In this document: positions 27,471-35,961 of the stretch, in pieces | Layout of the letters: each line of letters opens with the position of its first letter | Position numbering within the stretch: position 1 is the stretch's first letter | Assembly (NCBI GenBank): GCA_965261195.1 | Contig: OZ253455.1 | Span: 1,426,001 to 1,490,000, forward strand | Direction: 5' to 3' | Length of the DNA stretch: 64,000 bases | From: Bin87 sp965261195 | GTDB lineage: Bacteria; Chloroflexota; Dehalococcoidia; Lucifugimonadales; UBA3495 | Notes under the pieces: generated by a model | The model's database searches: none | Told to the model about the DNA's origin: nothing | Seen by the model: the letters and a program-made list of their open reading frames with translations, nothing else | Translations under genes and position numbers: made by a program

Positions 27471-28778
27471 CTACTGAGCCGGGTCGCGCAGGCCGGCGGC
27501 CCAGTCGTAGGTGTCGAGGTAGGGGTCTGGCGCCACGGGCGCACCGGAGTTCCAGACTTCATCGATCTGACCATCGGCGCGCACCGATCCGATGCGAACC
27601 GTCTTGGAGACGTGCTGATTCTGATCGTGGATGGTTACCATCCCGCCCGGAGCGTCGAAGGTAATGCCCTTGGCGGCTTCCTTCACGGCGGCGACGTCGG
27701 TGGAGCCGGCGGCCTCAACGGCGGCCTTCCACAGATACACTCCGAAATACCCGGCTTCGATGGGGTCGTCGGTAACACGGTCGGCGCCGTAGGCGGATTT
27801 GAACGCGGCGACGAATTTGGCGTTGGCCGGTGTGTCGGTGGTCTGGAAATAGTTCCAGGCCACCAGATGTCCGGTGATGTTCTCGGCGCCAATGCCGGTG
27901 ATTTCTTCCTCGGCAACGCTTACCGAAACGGTGGGCAGGTCTGCGGCGGAGATGCCGGCGTCCTTCAGCTGTTTGAAGAAAGCAACGTTGGAGTCGCCGT
28001 TCAGGGTGTTGAATACCACGTCCGGCTCGGCGGCCCGAATTTTCGAGATGACGGTGCTGTACTCGGTATGACCCAGCGGCGTGTACTCTTCGCCGACGGC
28101 AGTCAGCCCGGCGGCTTCCAACTGCTTGTTGATAATCAGGTTGGAGGTGCGGGGGAACACGTAGTCGGAACCCAGCAGGTAGAACTTGGTCTTGCCCTCT
28201 TCCAGCAGGTATTCAATCGCCGGAACAATCTGCTGGTTGGTGGTGGCGCCGGTGTAGAAAATGTTGGGGGAAGACTCAAGGCCCTCATACTGAACCGGAT
28301 AGAAGAGCAGGCCGTTGTTACTCTCAAAGACCGGCAGCATCGCCTTGCGGCTGGCGCTGGTCCACCCGCCGAACACGACGGCTACTTCATCGTTCTGCAA
28401 CAGTTTACGCGCCTTCTCGGCAAAGGTCGGCCAGTCGGAGGCGCCGTCTTCGATGACCACTTCCAACTGCTTGCCCATCACGCCGCCGGCGGCGTTGATT
28501 TCCGAGATGGCCAACAGTTCAGCGTCGTGGACAGCGGTTTCGCTGATTGCCATGGTTCCTGACAGCGAATGCAGGATGCCGACCTTGATGGTATCGGAGG
28601 CGGCGGTAGTGTCTGCCATCGCCTCAGTTGGCGAGGCTGCCATGGCGGCAGTGGGAGCGGCTGCCGGCGCGGGTTCGGATCCGCAAGCGGCCAGTACGAA
28701 CATGGTCAGGCTGGCGGCCAGCGCAAACGTCAAATATCGTAAGAAACCGGGGACGCCGGGCAAATTGATATGGGGCAT
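27471..28778 (-). CDS. urtA: Urea ABC transporter substrate-binding lipoprotein UrtA
   Basis: Extracytoplasmic urea-binding protein. From ATG 28778 (AGGAGG upstream) it is 435 aa; a 27-codon upstream extension is not supported. It has a lipoprotein signal: hydrophobic LTFALAASLTMFVLAAC with lipobox Cys32, followed by an Ala/Pro/Glu-rich linker. The mature part begins TIKVGILHSLSGTMAISE, typical of the family, and contains FYPVQYEGLESSPNIFYTGA and YLLGSDYVFPR, which are diagnostic of UrtA. First gene of the nitrogen locus. Confidence 0.95.
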   Translation of the reverse strand: MPHINLPGVPGFLRYLTFALAASLTMFVLAACGSEPAPAAAPTAAMAASPTEAMADTTAASDTIKVGILHSLSGTMAISETAVHDAELLAISEINAAGGVMGKQLEVVIEDGASDWPTFAEKARKLLQNDEVAVVFGGWTSASRKAMLPVFESNNGLLFYPVQYEGLESSPNIFYTGATTNQQIVPAIEYLLEEGKTKFYLLGSDYVFPRTSNLIINKQLEAAGLTAVGEEYTPLGHTEYSTVISKIRAAEPDVVFNTLNGDSNVAFFKQLKDAGISAADLPTVSVSVAEEEITGIGAENITGHLVAWNYFQTTDTPANAKFVAAFKSAYGADRVTDDPIEAGYFGVYLWKAAVEAAGSTDVAAVKEAAKGITFDAPGGMVTIHDQNQHVSKTVRIGSVRADGQIDEVWNSGAPVAPDPYLDTYDWAAGLRDPAQ

Positions 28779-28918
28779 GGTGGTTTTTCCTCCTACAGGT
28801 TGAAATGGTCGCCCGCGGGTTGCAATCGGCTCCGGACGCCGGCGGCCGGTGGGGTTCACAGCGGTCGGTTTTGCGTTGCAGTCGCCACGGGTAATAGAAG
28901 GAAAGATAGTCGCGCCGT

Positions 28919-28967
28919 GTTACGTATGGATTTCTGGAATGTAACCCAGATATTGCGCAGTTGTTAC
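28919..28967 (-). promoter_or_regulatory. Candidate nitrogen-regulator binding region upstream of urtA
   Basis: Pentamers GTTAC (28919), GTAAC (28941) and GTTAC (28963) recur exactly every 22 bp, two helical turns, about 140-190 bp upstream of the urtA start in a locally AT-rich stretch. GTnAC/GnAAC half-sites are known for GlnR-type regulators; whether one acts here is inference. No convincing -35/-10 pair could be singled out. Confidence 0.35.
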
Positions 28968-29155
28968 CATTTTATTTCTGAATATAAAACGCCGACGCTG
29001 CCGACCTCAGCAGGGCAGGGGAATATCTTGGGCGTCGCGCCCGGACGCGCTGCACCCAAAACCCTTTACAGCACTGCGGAGCGTGTGCTAATTTATTAAT
29101 GCCAGAAAGTGCTGCCCTGACTGCATTCGTCAGGTCAACATCCAGCCTCCGGCAC

Positions 29156-29230
29156 GCGGAAGTGGCTCAGTGGTAGAGCGTCTCCTTGCCAAGGAGAAGG
29201 TCGAGGGTTCGAATCCCTTCTTCCGCTCCA
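29156..29230 (+). tRNA. tRNA-Gly (GCC)
   Basis: Acceptor stem GCGGAAG/CTTCCGC, discriminator T, encoded CCA at 29228-29230. D-arm GGCTCAGTGGTAGAGC. Anticodon stem TCTCC/GGAGA with loop TTGCCAA, anticodon GCC. T-arm GGGTTCGAATCCC. Followed by a strong terminator. Confidence 0.97.
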
Positions 29231-29240
29231 ATGCTTTTTA

Positions 29241-29275
29241 AAATCCCCGCCTCGTGCGGGGATTTGGCGTTTTTC
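29241..29275 (+). terminator. Rho-independent terminator of tRNA-Gly
   Basis: 10-bp stem AAATCCCCGC/GCGGGGATTT with loop CTCGT, then GGCGTTTTTCTG. Lies 10 nt after the tRNA CCA end. Confidence 0.85.
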
Positions 29276-29283
29276 TGATTGCC

Positions 29284-30171
29284 CTATGGTCGCTGCCGGG
29301 GATGTTTGGCCAGAAAGTCGTCGGCGATCTCTTCGAAGGTCACAAACCGGACGCCGGCGTGGGAACGGATGTACTCGGTGAGCCGCTCCAGCATCAGCAA
29401 CACCTGGGGGCGACCGCTGACGTCGGGGTGGATTGTTATCGGGAAGATCGCTTCGTCGTATTCTCGGTAAACCCAATCGAACTGGTCGCGCCATAGCGAT
29501 TCGATGTCCCTGGGGTTGGTGAACCCGTGGCTGTTGGGCGACTTTTTGATGAACATCATCGGAGGCAGGTCGTCCAGGTACCAGTTGGCCGGGATCTCCA
29601 CCAGGTCGGTCTCCTCGCCCCGTTCCAACGCCTGCATCCAATGGTCGGCCGGCATTCCATAGTCAATCTTGGTCCAGCGGTCGCCGACCCGGACGTAGTA
29701 GCACTCGAAGTCGCGGTGCATCAGGCTGTGATCGTACTTGATGCCGTGTTTCAGCAGCAGCTCGTTGGTTACGTGGCTGAACTCCCACCATGGCGCAACG
29801 TAGCCCCGGGGCCGCTGCCCCGAAAGCTCGGTGATCAGATCGATGCAACGCAGCAGCACCGCCTCTTCCTGTTCCGGGGACATGGAGATGGGGTTCTCGT
29901 GGGAGTAACCGTGCAGGCCCACCTCATGGCCTTGCTCCACGATCATCCGGCACTCTTCCGGAAAGGTCTCTATGGAGTGGCCTGGGATAAACCAACTGGT
30001 CTTGATATCAAGTCGGTCGAAAAGTTTCAGCAGCCGGGGTGTGCCGACTTCGCCAGCGAACAACCCGCGAGAGATGTCGTCTGGAGAGTCCTCTCCGCCA
30101 TAGGATCCTAACCAACCGCCCACGGCATCCAGGTCAACGCCAAACGCGCACCGGATTTGCTTATTAGCCAT
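29284..30171 (-). CDS. Polysaccharide deacetylase-family (CE4) protein, PgdA/PuuE-like
   Basis: Metal-dependent deacetylase or amidase of the NodB fold, 295 aa from ATG 30171 (AGGAG about 9 nt upstream); the longer open frame is not conserved. Seen: FGVDLDAVGGWLGSYGG (motif 1 with the acidic pair), the helix region KTSWFIPGHSIETFPEE, motif 2 HEVGLHGYSHENP with the zinc His pair, GYVAPWWEFS, and FPITIHPDVSGRP near the end. The N-terminal DxDAVGGWLGSYGGEDSP pattern is that of the HpPgdA/PuuE-like subgroup, which includes peptidoglycan deacetylase and allantoinase-like enzymes. In an operon with the DUF255 gene (46-bp gap). Allantoin or another N-containing substrate is possible but unproven. 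Confidence 0.85.
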   Translation of the reverse strand: MANKQIRCAFGVDLDAVGGWLGSYGGEDSPDDISRGLFAGEVGTPRLLKLFDRLDIKTSWFIPGHSIETFPEECRMIVEQGHEVGLHGYSHENPISMSPEQEEAVLLRCIDLITELSGQRPRGYVAPWWEFSHVTNELLLKHGIKYDHSLMHRDFECYYVRVGDRWTKIDYGMPADHWMQALERGEETDLVEIPANWYLDDLPPMMFIKKSPNSHGFTNPRDIESLWRDQFDWVYREYDEAIFPITIHPDVSGRPQVLLMLERLTEYIRSHAGVRFVTFEEIADDFLAKHPRQRP

Positions 30172-30217
30172 CTCATTGATCTCCTGGTAAGGGGTTGTCC
30201 AATTTGCGGTGGTGAGG

Positions 30218-32008
30218 TCACACATCGGCCCAGGGGCGAGACCGGGCCATTTCCTGGACACCCTGTGGCGTGGTGATGGGAGCCAGGCAGCGGTCTCCCA
30301 TGCAGGCGTAAAGCGCCGCTCCCCCTTGCAGCGGGAAACCAAGTTGGCGGATTCGTTCGGCGTCACGCTCCGAGTCCAATGGCTGGACGATCCGGTAGGG
30401 AGCGTAGGCCCGCAACGCCGACCGGTGCAGCCGGCGATAAGCCGGACCGGACGAGTCGCCGACCAGGACCAGGCGCACCGGCCCATGGGTCAGCAGGTCT
30501 TTGGCCCGTCCCCAGGCCGCACCCGCCGGCAGGAATAACGCTTCCTCATCCTCCTCCATCCGGCGGGAGGTGTGGGGGCCCAGATAGCTCTTCCCAGGGA
30601 CCACGGATTCAAAGATTTTGAGGGTGTGAGCAGCCCGGTCCGAGTATCCCTCGTTGCCGGTGAGGTGAGACAAGGCCAGCAGGGACTCGGCCCAGCCGCT
30701 GTTCTCCAGCACTGGCTGTTCCCGACGAAGGATGCCCGCTTCGAATGACCGGGGTGGGGGAGTGTCGTAGCAGCCGCCGTTGGGTGCGCCGAACAGCCGC
30801 TCGACGGTCTCGACGACTGCAACCGCCCGCTCCAGGCAGTCAGGTTGCCCCGTGGACTGATACCGGGCCAGCCAGCCCTTTAGGAAGTTTACCTGGTCGG
30901 CCAGGATGGGCGTGGCGTCGTTCGACTCACCCACGCGGCGGCGCAACCCTCCGGCAGGAGTCCAGCTCTCTCCCCACAGCCTTTCCAGAATATCGTACCC
31001 TACCCGTCGATAATCCGAATTTCCCAGAACGTTGGCTGCCTGGATCAGGGCATGGGCGGCCAGAGCGTTCCAGCCGGCGTAGAACGTGCGGTCAACGGGT
31101 GGCGGCGTGGCTGCGTCGCGGGCCTTCCATGACCCCTGGTAGAAGGGTTCGTCAGCGTCCTGGCTGGCGAAGAACAACCCTGCGCCGGAACTGAACAGCG
31201 TGGTCAGCAGGTAATGCAGGATGCCGTCGGTGGCGGCCCGGTAGGTCGCTCTCCGGGTAATCTGGAATGCTTCCAGGTAGGCGATTGCCAGGCTGGCGTT
31301 GCTGACCAGCATCTTTTCGTAGTGCGGCACCTTCCAGTCCCGGCTTACCGAGTAACGAAAGAAACCCTGGTCCTTGCGGTCATAGATGCCGTGCCACATT
31401 CCTTGCAGGGTGGTCTCGACCATACCCAGCATGGTTCGTTGGATGGTTCGTTCGCCGATGAGTCCGTACCGGGCGGTGAGGAATTGCAGCGCTTCCCACG
31501 GGGGCTGTTTGGGTTCCAGACCGAAGCCACCGAATTGCTCGTCGTAAAGCTCGGCCAACCGGCCCATAACCGCAGCTACGGAGGCGTTGGCTTCGGCGCG
31601 GCCAGGCGATGCAGCAAGGTCTGCCCGGTTGCCTCCCTCCGGGGTGACTTCGCCGCTGGCTACCCGGGTAAGCAGAGCGACCATCTCGTCTGGAGGGGTG
31701 TAGGGCCGGCCGGCGAGGAATTCACCTCTCCAGTTGAGAAACGCCACCGACGGGAAACCGCCCTGGTTGTACCGCAGCGATATGTCGGGCCGCTGGTCAA
31801 CGTCGACACGCACCGGGATAAACCGGGAGTTGACCAGTTCTATGACCCGTTCGTCGGTATAGGAGGTCTCATCCATGACGTGGCACCAGTGGCACCAGGT
31901 GGCCCCCAGGGTAAGCAGCACCTGCTTGTCCTCAGACCTGGCGGCGGCGAAGGCTTCTTCGCTCCAGTCCCGCCAGGGAATGGCGTTGGCGCCGTCAGGT
32001 TGGCTCAT
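30218..32008 (-). CDS. DUF255/YyaL-family protein with thioredoxin-like N-terminus
   Basis: 596 aa from ATG 32008 (GAGGG upstream); an ORF extension of 53 residues is spurious. The N-terminal thioredoxin-like domain holds the family motif GATWCHWCHVMDETSY (Cys39 and Cys42) and VDVDQRPDISLRY. The rest is an (alpha/alpha)6-barrel: FRYSVSRDWKVPHYEKML, GLFFASQDADEP, FYAGWNALAAHALIQAANVL. It is homologous to mammalian SPATA20 and bacterial YyaL. The biochemical role is not established. The CxxC-like motif suggests redox chemistry or glycoside-epimerase-like folding. Confidence 0.88.
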   Translation of the reverse strand: MSQPDGANAIPWRDWSEEAFAAARSEDKQVLLTLGATWCHWCHVMDETSYTDERVIELVNSRFIPVRVDVDQRPDISLRYNQGGFPSVAFLNWRGEFLAGRPYTPPDEMVALLTRVASGEVTPEGGNRADLAASPGRAEANASVAAVMGRLAELYDEQFGGFGLEPKQPPWEALQFLTARYGLIGERTIQRTMLGMVETTLQGMWHGIYDRKDQGFFRYSVSRDWKVPHYEKMLVSNASLAIAYLEAFQITRRATYRAATDGILHYLLTTLFSSGAGLFFASQDADEPFYQGSWKARDAATPPPVDRTFYAGWNALAAHALIQAANVLGNSDYRRVGYDILERLWGESWTPAGGLRRRVGESNDATPILADQVNFLKGWLARYQSTGQPDCLERAVAVVETVERLFGAPNGGCYDTPPPRSFEAGILRREQPVLENSGWAESLLALSHLTGNEGYSDRAAHTLKIFESVVPGKSYLGPHTSRRMEEDEEALFLPAGAAWGRAKDLLTHGPVRLVLVGDSSGPAYRRLHRSALRAYAPYRIVQPLDSERDAERIRQLGFPLQGGAALYACMGDRCLAPITTPQGVQEMARSRPWADV

Positions 32009-32332
32009 CCGGTTAACCCTCGGTTTCGGGCGACGGTGCGGCCACCCTGAGATACTTGGCCTGAGATACTTGGAACATAAGGTGCAGTTTAGCCGTTGGC
32101 AACCCATTTTTACAGAGCATTGACCTGCATCGCAGGCATACCGGTCGGAGCTGATGGCTGCGCCCAAAGGCGCCGGTGTCCAGGATTTCCGAGACGGGCC
32201 CGAAGCAGAAACGCTTACGGCATTTCAGCGCTGCGCTGCACCAGGTTGAGCGAAGACGGCCCTGAGCTATCAGACTTATCCGGTTCGGAAGACCGGGGCG
32301 AGACTGCTGCCAGGCTGCCGCGCAATCGACGG
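32009..32332. other. Intergenic stretch with a short direct repeat
   Basis: About 320 bp between two minus-strand genes. A 14-bp unit CCTGAGATACTTGG occurs twice in tandem near 32044-32071. No gene, RNA or clear terminator seen. Confidence 0.5.
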
Positions 32333-33226
32333 TTAGTATGCCGCCACACCCCGCACCTTGGTTTGCAGGCTGTAAACCGAATCTCCGGCAGTGATGAACA
32401 TGGTATCCAGGTTCGTGCCGCCGAAAACGAGGTTGCGGGGCACCTCAGGGACACGAATGACGCCCAGTCGGTTGCCCTGGGGATCGATCACCCAAATTCC
32501 GCCCGAGCCGGTGCAATACACTCTCCCCTCGGTATCGACCTTCATGCCATCAGGCACTCCGGGCTCGGCCGACGACATATCACAGAAGACCCGGTTGTTG
32601 CTGAGAGTTCCGTCAGCGGCGACATCGAAGGCTCGAATGCGCCGGTGGGCACAGACCTCGCCCCGTTCTACCTCTCCGACGCAGCGGTCGTCCAGTCGGC
32701 TGATCGCAACATAGAGAACTGATTCGTCGGGTGAAAACGCCAGCCCGTTGGGGTATTCGCATTCGTCGGTAGCTACGCTCAGAGCGCCGTCAGGAGCGAT
32801 CCGGAAGACTCCGGCGAAGCCCAGTTCTCGCTGTTCTACCGGGATACCGCGTTCCGGATCGGTGAAATAAACGCTGCCATCGGAACGGCATACTATGTCG
32901 TTGGGTCGGTTGAGCCGGTTGCCCTGCCAGCGGTCGGCTACCGTGGTCACCGACCCATCGGCGTCCATACGGGTGATTTGCCGGTTGGCCCCTTCGCACA
33001 TTAGCAGCCGGCCCTGGCGGTCCAGAGTGCAACCGTTGCCTTCTCCGGTGTCATTCCGGATGGCGACGGCTTCATTGGCGCCATCCCAGCGCATCAGCAT
33101 ACTCTCCCGGTGTCGTACATAGGTCAGATAGTTGCCGGGATGCCACAAAGGCCCCTCGGTGGGTCCTCCGGTAGTTACCAGTACCGGGTCGCCAGACTCT
33201 ACGATGGCGGAAAGGTCTGCTGGCAT
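32333..33226 (-). CDS. SMP-30/gluconolactonase-like six-bladed propeller
   Basis: 297 aa calcium-dependent lactonase-type propeller. Metal-site motifs: GPTEGPLWHPG (first Glu), NRPNDIVCRSDGSVYFTDPE (Asn and Asp), YPNGLAFSPDESVLYVA (Asn) and GVPDGMKVDTEGRVYCTG (Asp), which match the SGL family. No signal peptide. ATG 33226 with GGGAG upstream. A role in sugar-lactone or xenobiotic ester turnover is plausible. Divergent from the OsmC-like selenoprotein gene. Confidence 0.88.
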   Translation of the reverse strand: MPADLSAIVESGDPVLVTTGGPTEGPLWHPGNYLTYVRHRESMLMRWDGANEAVAIRNDTGEGNGCTLDRQGRLLMCEGANRQITRMDADGSVTTVADRWQGNRLNRPNDIVCRSDGSVYFTDPERGIPVEQRELGFAGVFRIAPDGALSVATDECEYPNGLAFSPDESVLYVAISRLDDRCVGEVERGEVCAHRRIRAFDVAADGTLSNNRVFCDMSSAEPGVPDGMKVDTEGRVYCTGSGGIWVIDPQGNRLGVIRVPEVPRNLVFGGTNLDTMFITAGDSVYSLQTKVRGVAAY

Positions 33227-33607
33227 GGTTTGCTCTCTCCCAAAAGGTATCTTGAGGCGCTGATGGTTGCCGGGATTATATCAGCACCGCCTGAACATCA
33301 ACCATATACCGTAATCCAATTGAACCGGCCTATGCTGGTTCGGCCCCCTATCGCGCTACCTGAGCCGTGTGGCTGAGTTGAATGCGCTGTCCGGCGCTGG
33401 CTACGATGCAGCTGGAATTGCTGAATAGAACCCTCTGCAACGCGGCTGGGTCGGGTTCCCCGCCGTTTCCTGCGATACAATAAGCCCCGGTCCAGTGGCC
33501 GCCAACTCCGGCTCCATTTGCCTGAGACCAGTACCCCAGGCCAGTACCCTAGGATCGGGGGGTTCTGATCAATGAATTGAAAATTCCAAACAACGTTCGG
33601 AGGACCA
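33227..33607. other. Divergent intergenic region between SMP-30 and OsmC-like genes
   Basis: About 380 bp. Contains a near-duplicate GACCAGTACCCCAGGCCAGTACCC-type repeat (about 33529-33552) and the GGAGGACC ribosome site of the OsmC-like gene at its right end. Promoters for both genes must lie here; none could be assigned with confidence. Confidence 0.45.
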
Positions 33608-34627
33608 ATGACCGCAAATACGCGCAACCCCATGACTGACCAGCCTCAGCGGAGCATAGTCGCCCGCACTATTGGAGAGGAAGCAGTGCTTACGGTGATT
33701 GGCGGCGGGCCCGGACAAAGGGGCCCATGGCCTTATGTGACCGGCATCCCGAATCTTGACTTTGATATGGTGGGGCCACCTCCCCAATATCTGGCCGTGG
33801 CCGCCTGGGCTGCTTGAACGGTGGTTACAGTGGTGGGCGTTGCCTACCGTGGCCGGACCGCGCTGGAGGACATCAGGGTAGATTTTGAGGTGGAGCCTAT
33901 TGAACTTCCCACCGGCATCGGGTTTGGCGTCAAGGAGGTGGTCACTTTGAAAGGCCAAATCTCGGAATTGGAGCGTATCCGGTTGCAGCGGGCTTCCCAA
34001 TTCTGTCCGGTGGGGCAAGCGCTCAACAAGGGTTCTATTCAGTTTGAGGATGAGGTCGAATGGAGCTCAGGCGATGTAGCAGCGGCATCGCCGGTTCCGG
34101 AAAGCATCCTGCCGTTAGCGGGGGACATCGCCATAGCGCCCACCGGATCAGTGCACGGGCGTTACCTCCTCGATACGAAAGAATATGACGAGGACGGAGG
34201 AATGGCCCACGAAGGCGAGGTTAAGGTTGCCGTTACCTGCGAAAATCTGACTCACCCAAGCCTGTGGACGGTGCTGGCCGGCCATAGCTCCGATGGGTGG
34301 GTTCCGGGGCCTTTCCCACTGTCTCAAGCGGCCTGGGCTGCGTCGTCTGCGGCTACTTTGAGCCAGCTGTTGGGCCAGGGAACCGAGGGCGCCGATGGCA
34401 TCAGCGTGGAGCTGGCAATGGCGGCCCGCGGCGGCAGAGGGCAGGCGCAGGGCGACGCTGCCGCCGGGGTGGTTGGGCATCGCAGCGCTTTGCGTCGGGT
34501 AATCGTGCCGGGCAACCCGCGCACCACCCCGCTGGCGGTGGTGCAAGCCGCGCTGCAGCGTGATCCGATTACCATCGCCTACCGGAACGGGGGCGTACTC
34601 CTGCATGATGAGGTGGTGGTAGAGTAG
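33608..34627 (+). CDS. OsmC-like selenoprotein (in-frame TGA = Sec70) with a second degenerate OsmC-like domain
   Basis: One continuous frame of 339 codons broken only by TGA at 33815-33817; reading on past it needs no frameshift. The TGA is residue 70 in GPPPQYLAVAAWAA-U-TVVTVV, exactly where OsmC/Ohr proteins carry the peroxidatic Cys (family pattern LAALxxCT). The second family Cys is Cys133 in RASQFCPVGQAL. Start ATG 33608 follows GGAGGACCA. Residues 56-140 are the OsmC core. From about 150 a second, similar unit appears: GPFPLSQAAWAAS repeats GPPP..AAWAA-U with Ser246 at the Cys/Sec position, so this domain looks non-catalytic. OsmC-like proteins reduce organic peroxides. Sec-containing OsmC-like proteins are known from marine metagenomes, and selB lies in this window. 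Confidence 0.85.
33815..33850 (+). promoter_or_regulatory. UGA(Sec) codon and candidate bacterial SECIS hairpin
   Basis: Directly after TGA (33815-33817), ACGGT (33818-33822) pairs with ACCGT (33846-33850), and GG (33823-33824) with CC (33843-33844), leaving one bulged T. This gives a 7-bp stem with an 18-nt apical region containing G/GGT runs, a plausible SelB-binding position within the coding sequence. Hand-folded only. Confidence 0.5.
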
Positions 34628-34750
34628 CGCAATTTACGGACCGCTCCGGGCGCTCCGGGCCGTTATCTTGACCGGTTGAGCCAACTCGGGATAGAGTCAA
34701 CGCCAGAATAGGCGGACGAACAATAATCCCGTATAACACGCCGCCTTCGG

Positions 34751-34956
34751 CTCACGAGTACCAACTTAGTCAAACCAACCATCCTATTGTCATTGCGAGG
34801 AGCGCAGCGACGTGGCAATCTCGTTGAGGTTGAGCACACGTCGGCGGATCATCATTGCTACGGCGACCATTGCTACGGCAACGAGATTGCCACGCTGCGC
34901 TCGCAATGACAGATAAGCTGCGCTCGCAATGACAGATAAAATGGGTACGCGTGAGG
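34751..34956. repeat. Palindromic dispersed repeat, family A copy 4
   Basis: Full-length copy. Outer left arm CTCACGAGTACCA and GTCAAACCAACC, then TTGTCATTGCGAGGAGCGC from 34797. Right arm CTGCGCTCGCAATGACAG, with an extra short right end at about 34917-34936. Tail GGGTACGCGTGAGG ends at 34956. Lies between the selenoprotein gene and the alpha/beta hydrolase. Confidence 0.82.
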
Positions 34957-35045
34957 CCGCCTTCGGATGTTGTGCGGTAAATCCCGGCCGGCCCGCTCTC
35001 TAGATATAAATTAGCTTTGCAACTCACTGATGGAGGAAAATCCCC

Positions 35046-35807
35046 ATGCCGTTTTACGAAAGAGGCCCCAGCCGTATCTACTACGAAGAAGTCGGTTCCG
35101 GATTCCCTCTGCTGATCATTCCGGGTGGCGGACTTAATTCCACCGTGGCCGGGTTGCGGACGTCGCACCCCTTCAACCCTATGGATACCTACCAGGACGA
35201 CTTCCGCTGTATCGCCGCCGACTTGCGCAATGCTAACGGAGGCCAATCCAGTGGGCCACTGGAAATCGACCGGCCCTGGGATGCCTACTCCGATGACCAC
35301 CTTGGGCTGATGGACCATCTCGGCATCGAAAAGTTCGGGTTGATTGGTTTCTGCATCGCCGGGCCGATGATCCACAACCTGCTCAGGCTGGCCCCGGGGC
35401 GCATCGTGGCGGCGGCGCTGATGCAACCCAGTGGGTTCAGGCCGGAGCTGCCGGATATTTTCTACCAGAACAACATCAAGGGTTGGGGGCCGCCCCTCTG
35501 CGAGCAGCGTCCTGAAATCACCATGGCTATGGTCCATGACTTCCTGACCAGTATGTACACCGACCGCGCCGATTTCGTTTTCACCGTTTCCCGCGATTTC
35601 GTGCGCGCCCTGCAGACGCCACTGCTGATTGCGCCCGACGATGTGCCGGCGCACCCATACGCGTGCGCGATGGAGGTTGCCAACCTCGCCCCAAACTCGG
35701 AGGTAACTATCTATCCCTGGAAAGACTCGCCGGAGCACATCGACGAGGTAGTTGCCCATGCCCGGCGCTTCCTGAAGACCCATGAACCGGTAGCCGCGAC
35801 AGCCTGA
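35046..35807 (+). CDS. Alpha/beta hydrolase with Cys nucleophile elbow
   Basis: 253 aa alpha/beta-hydrolase fold: oxyanion-hole stretch LLIIPGGGLNST, nucleophile elbow LIGFCIAGPM, late Asp/Glu strand and SPEHIDEVVAHARRFL carrying a candidate catalytic His. The nucleophile is Cys103 (G-F-C-I-A-G) rather than Ser, as seen in dienelactone-hydrolase-type enzymes. Start ATG 35046 with TGGAGG 8-9 nt upstream. Single gene on the plus strand; substrate unknown. Confidence 0.85.
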   Translation: MPFYERGPSRIYYEEVGSGFPLLIIPGGGLNSTVAGLRTSHPFNPMDTYQDDFRCIAADLRNANGGQSSGPLEIDRPWDAYSDDHLGLMDHLGIEKFGLIGFCIAGPMIHNLLRLAPGRIVAAALMQPSGFRPELPDIFYQNNIKGWGPPLCEQRPEITMAMVHDFLTSMYTDRADFVFTVSRDFVRALQTPLLIAPDDVPAHPYACAMEVANLAPNSEVTIYPWKDSPEHIDEVVAHARRFLKTHEPVAATA

Positions 35808-35961
35808 TAACTCCGAACTGCTAAATCTATTAAGGCACCGCTTGCTTGTATCATCGCCCGGTGATGAATGGAAGTGGCGGGGCCTTCGGATTTCGGCTGC
35901 CGGATCAGCTGCTGGTGTGGTTGGTTGCCGCGGTGTTTCCGGTTTTTGAGGGAATGTCGCC

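Noticed and set aside
29135..29641. Minus-strand ORF across tRNA-Gly (ends RPSPWQGDALPLSHFRV...)
   Set aside because: Antisense of tRNA-Gly and the deacetylase gene; same artefact.
33815..33817. TGA in the OsmC-like gene read as a pseudogene or frameshift
   Set aside because: Both halves are in the same frame, the TGA is at the catalytic Cys column and the downstream sequence is well conserved-looking, so recoding is the better explanation.
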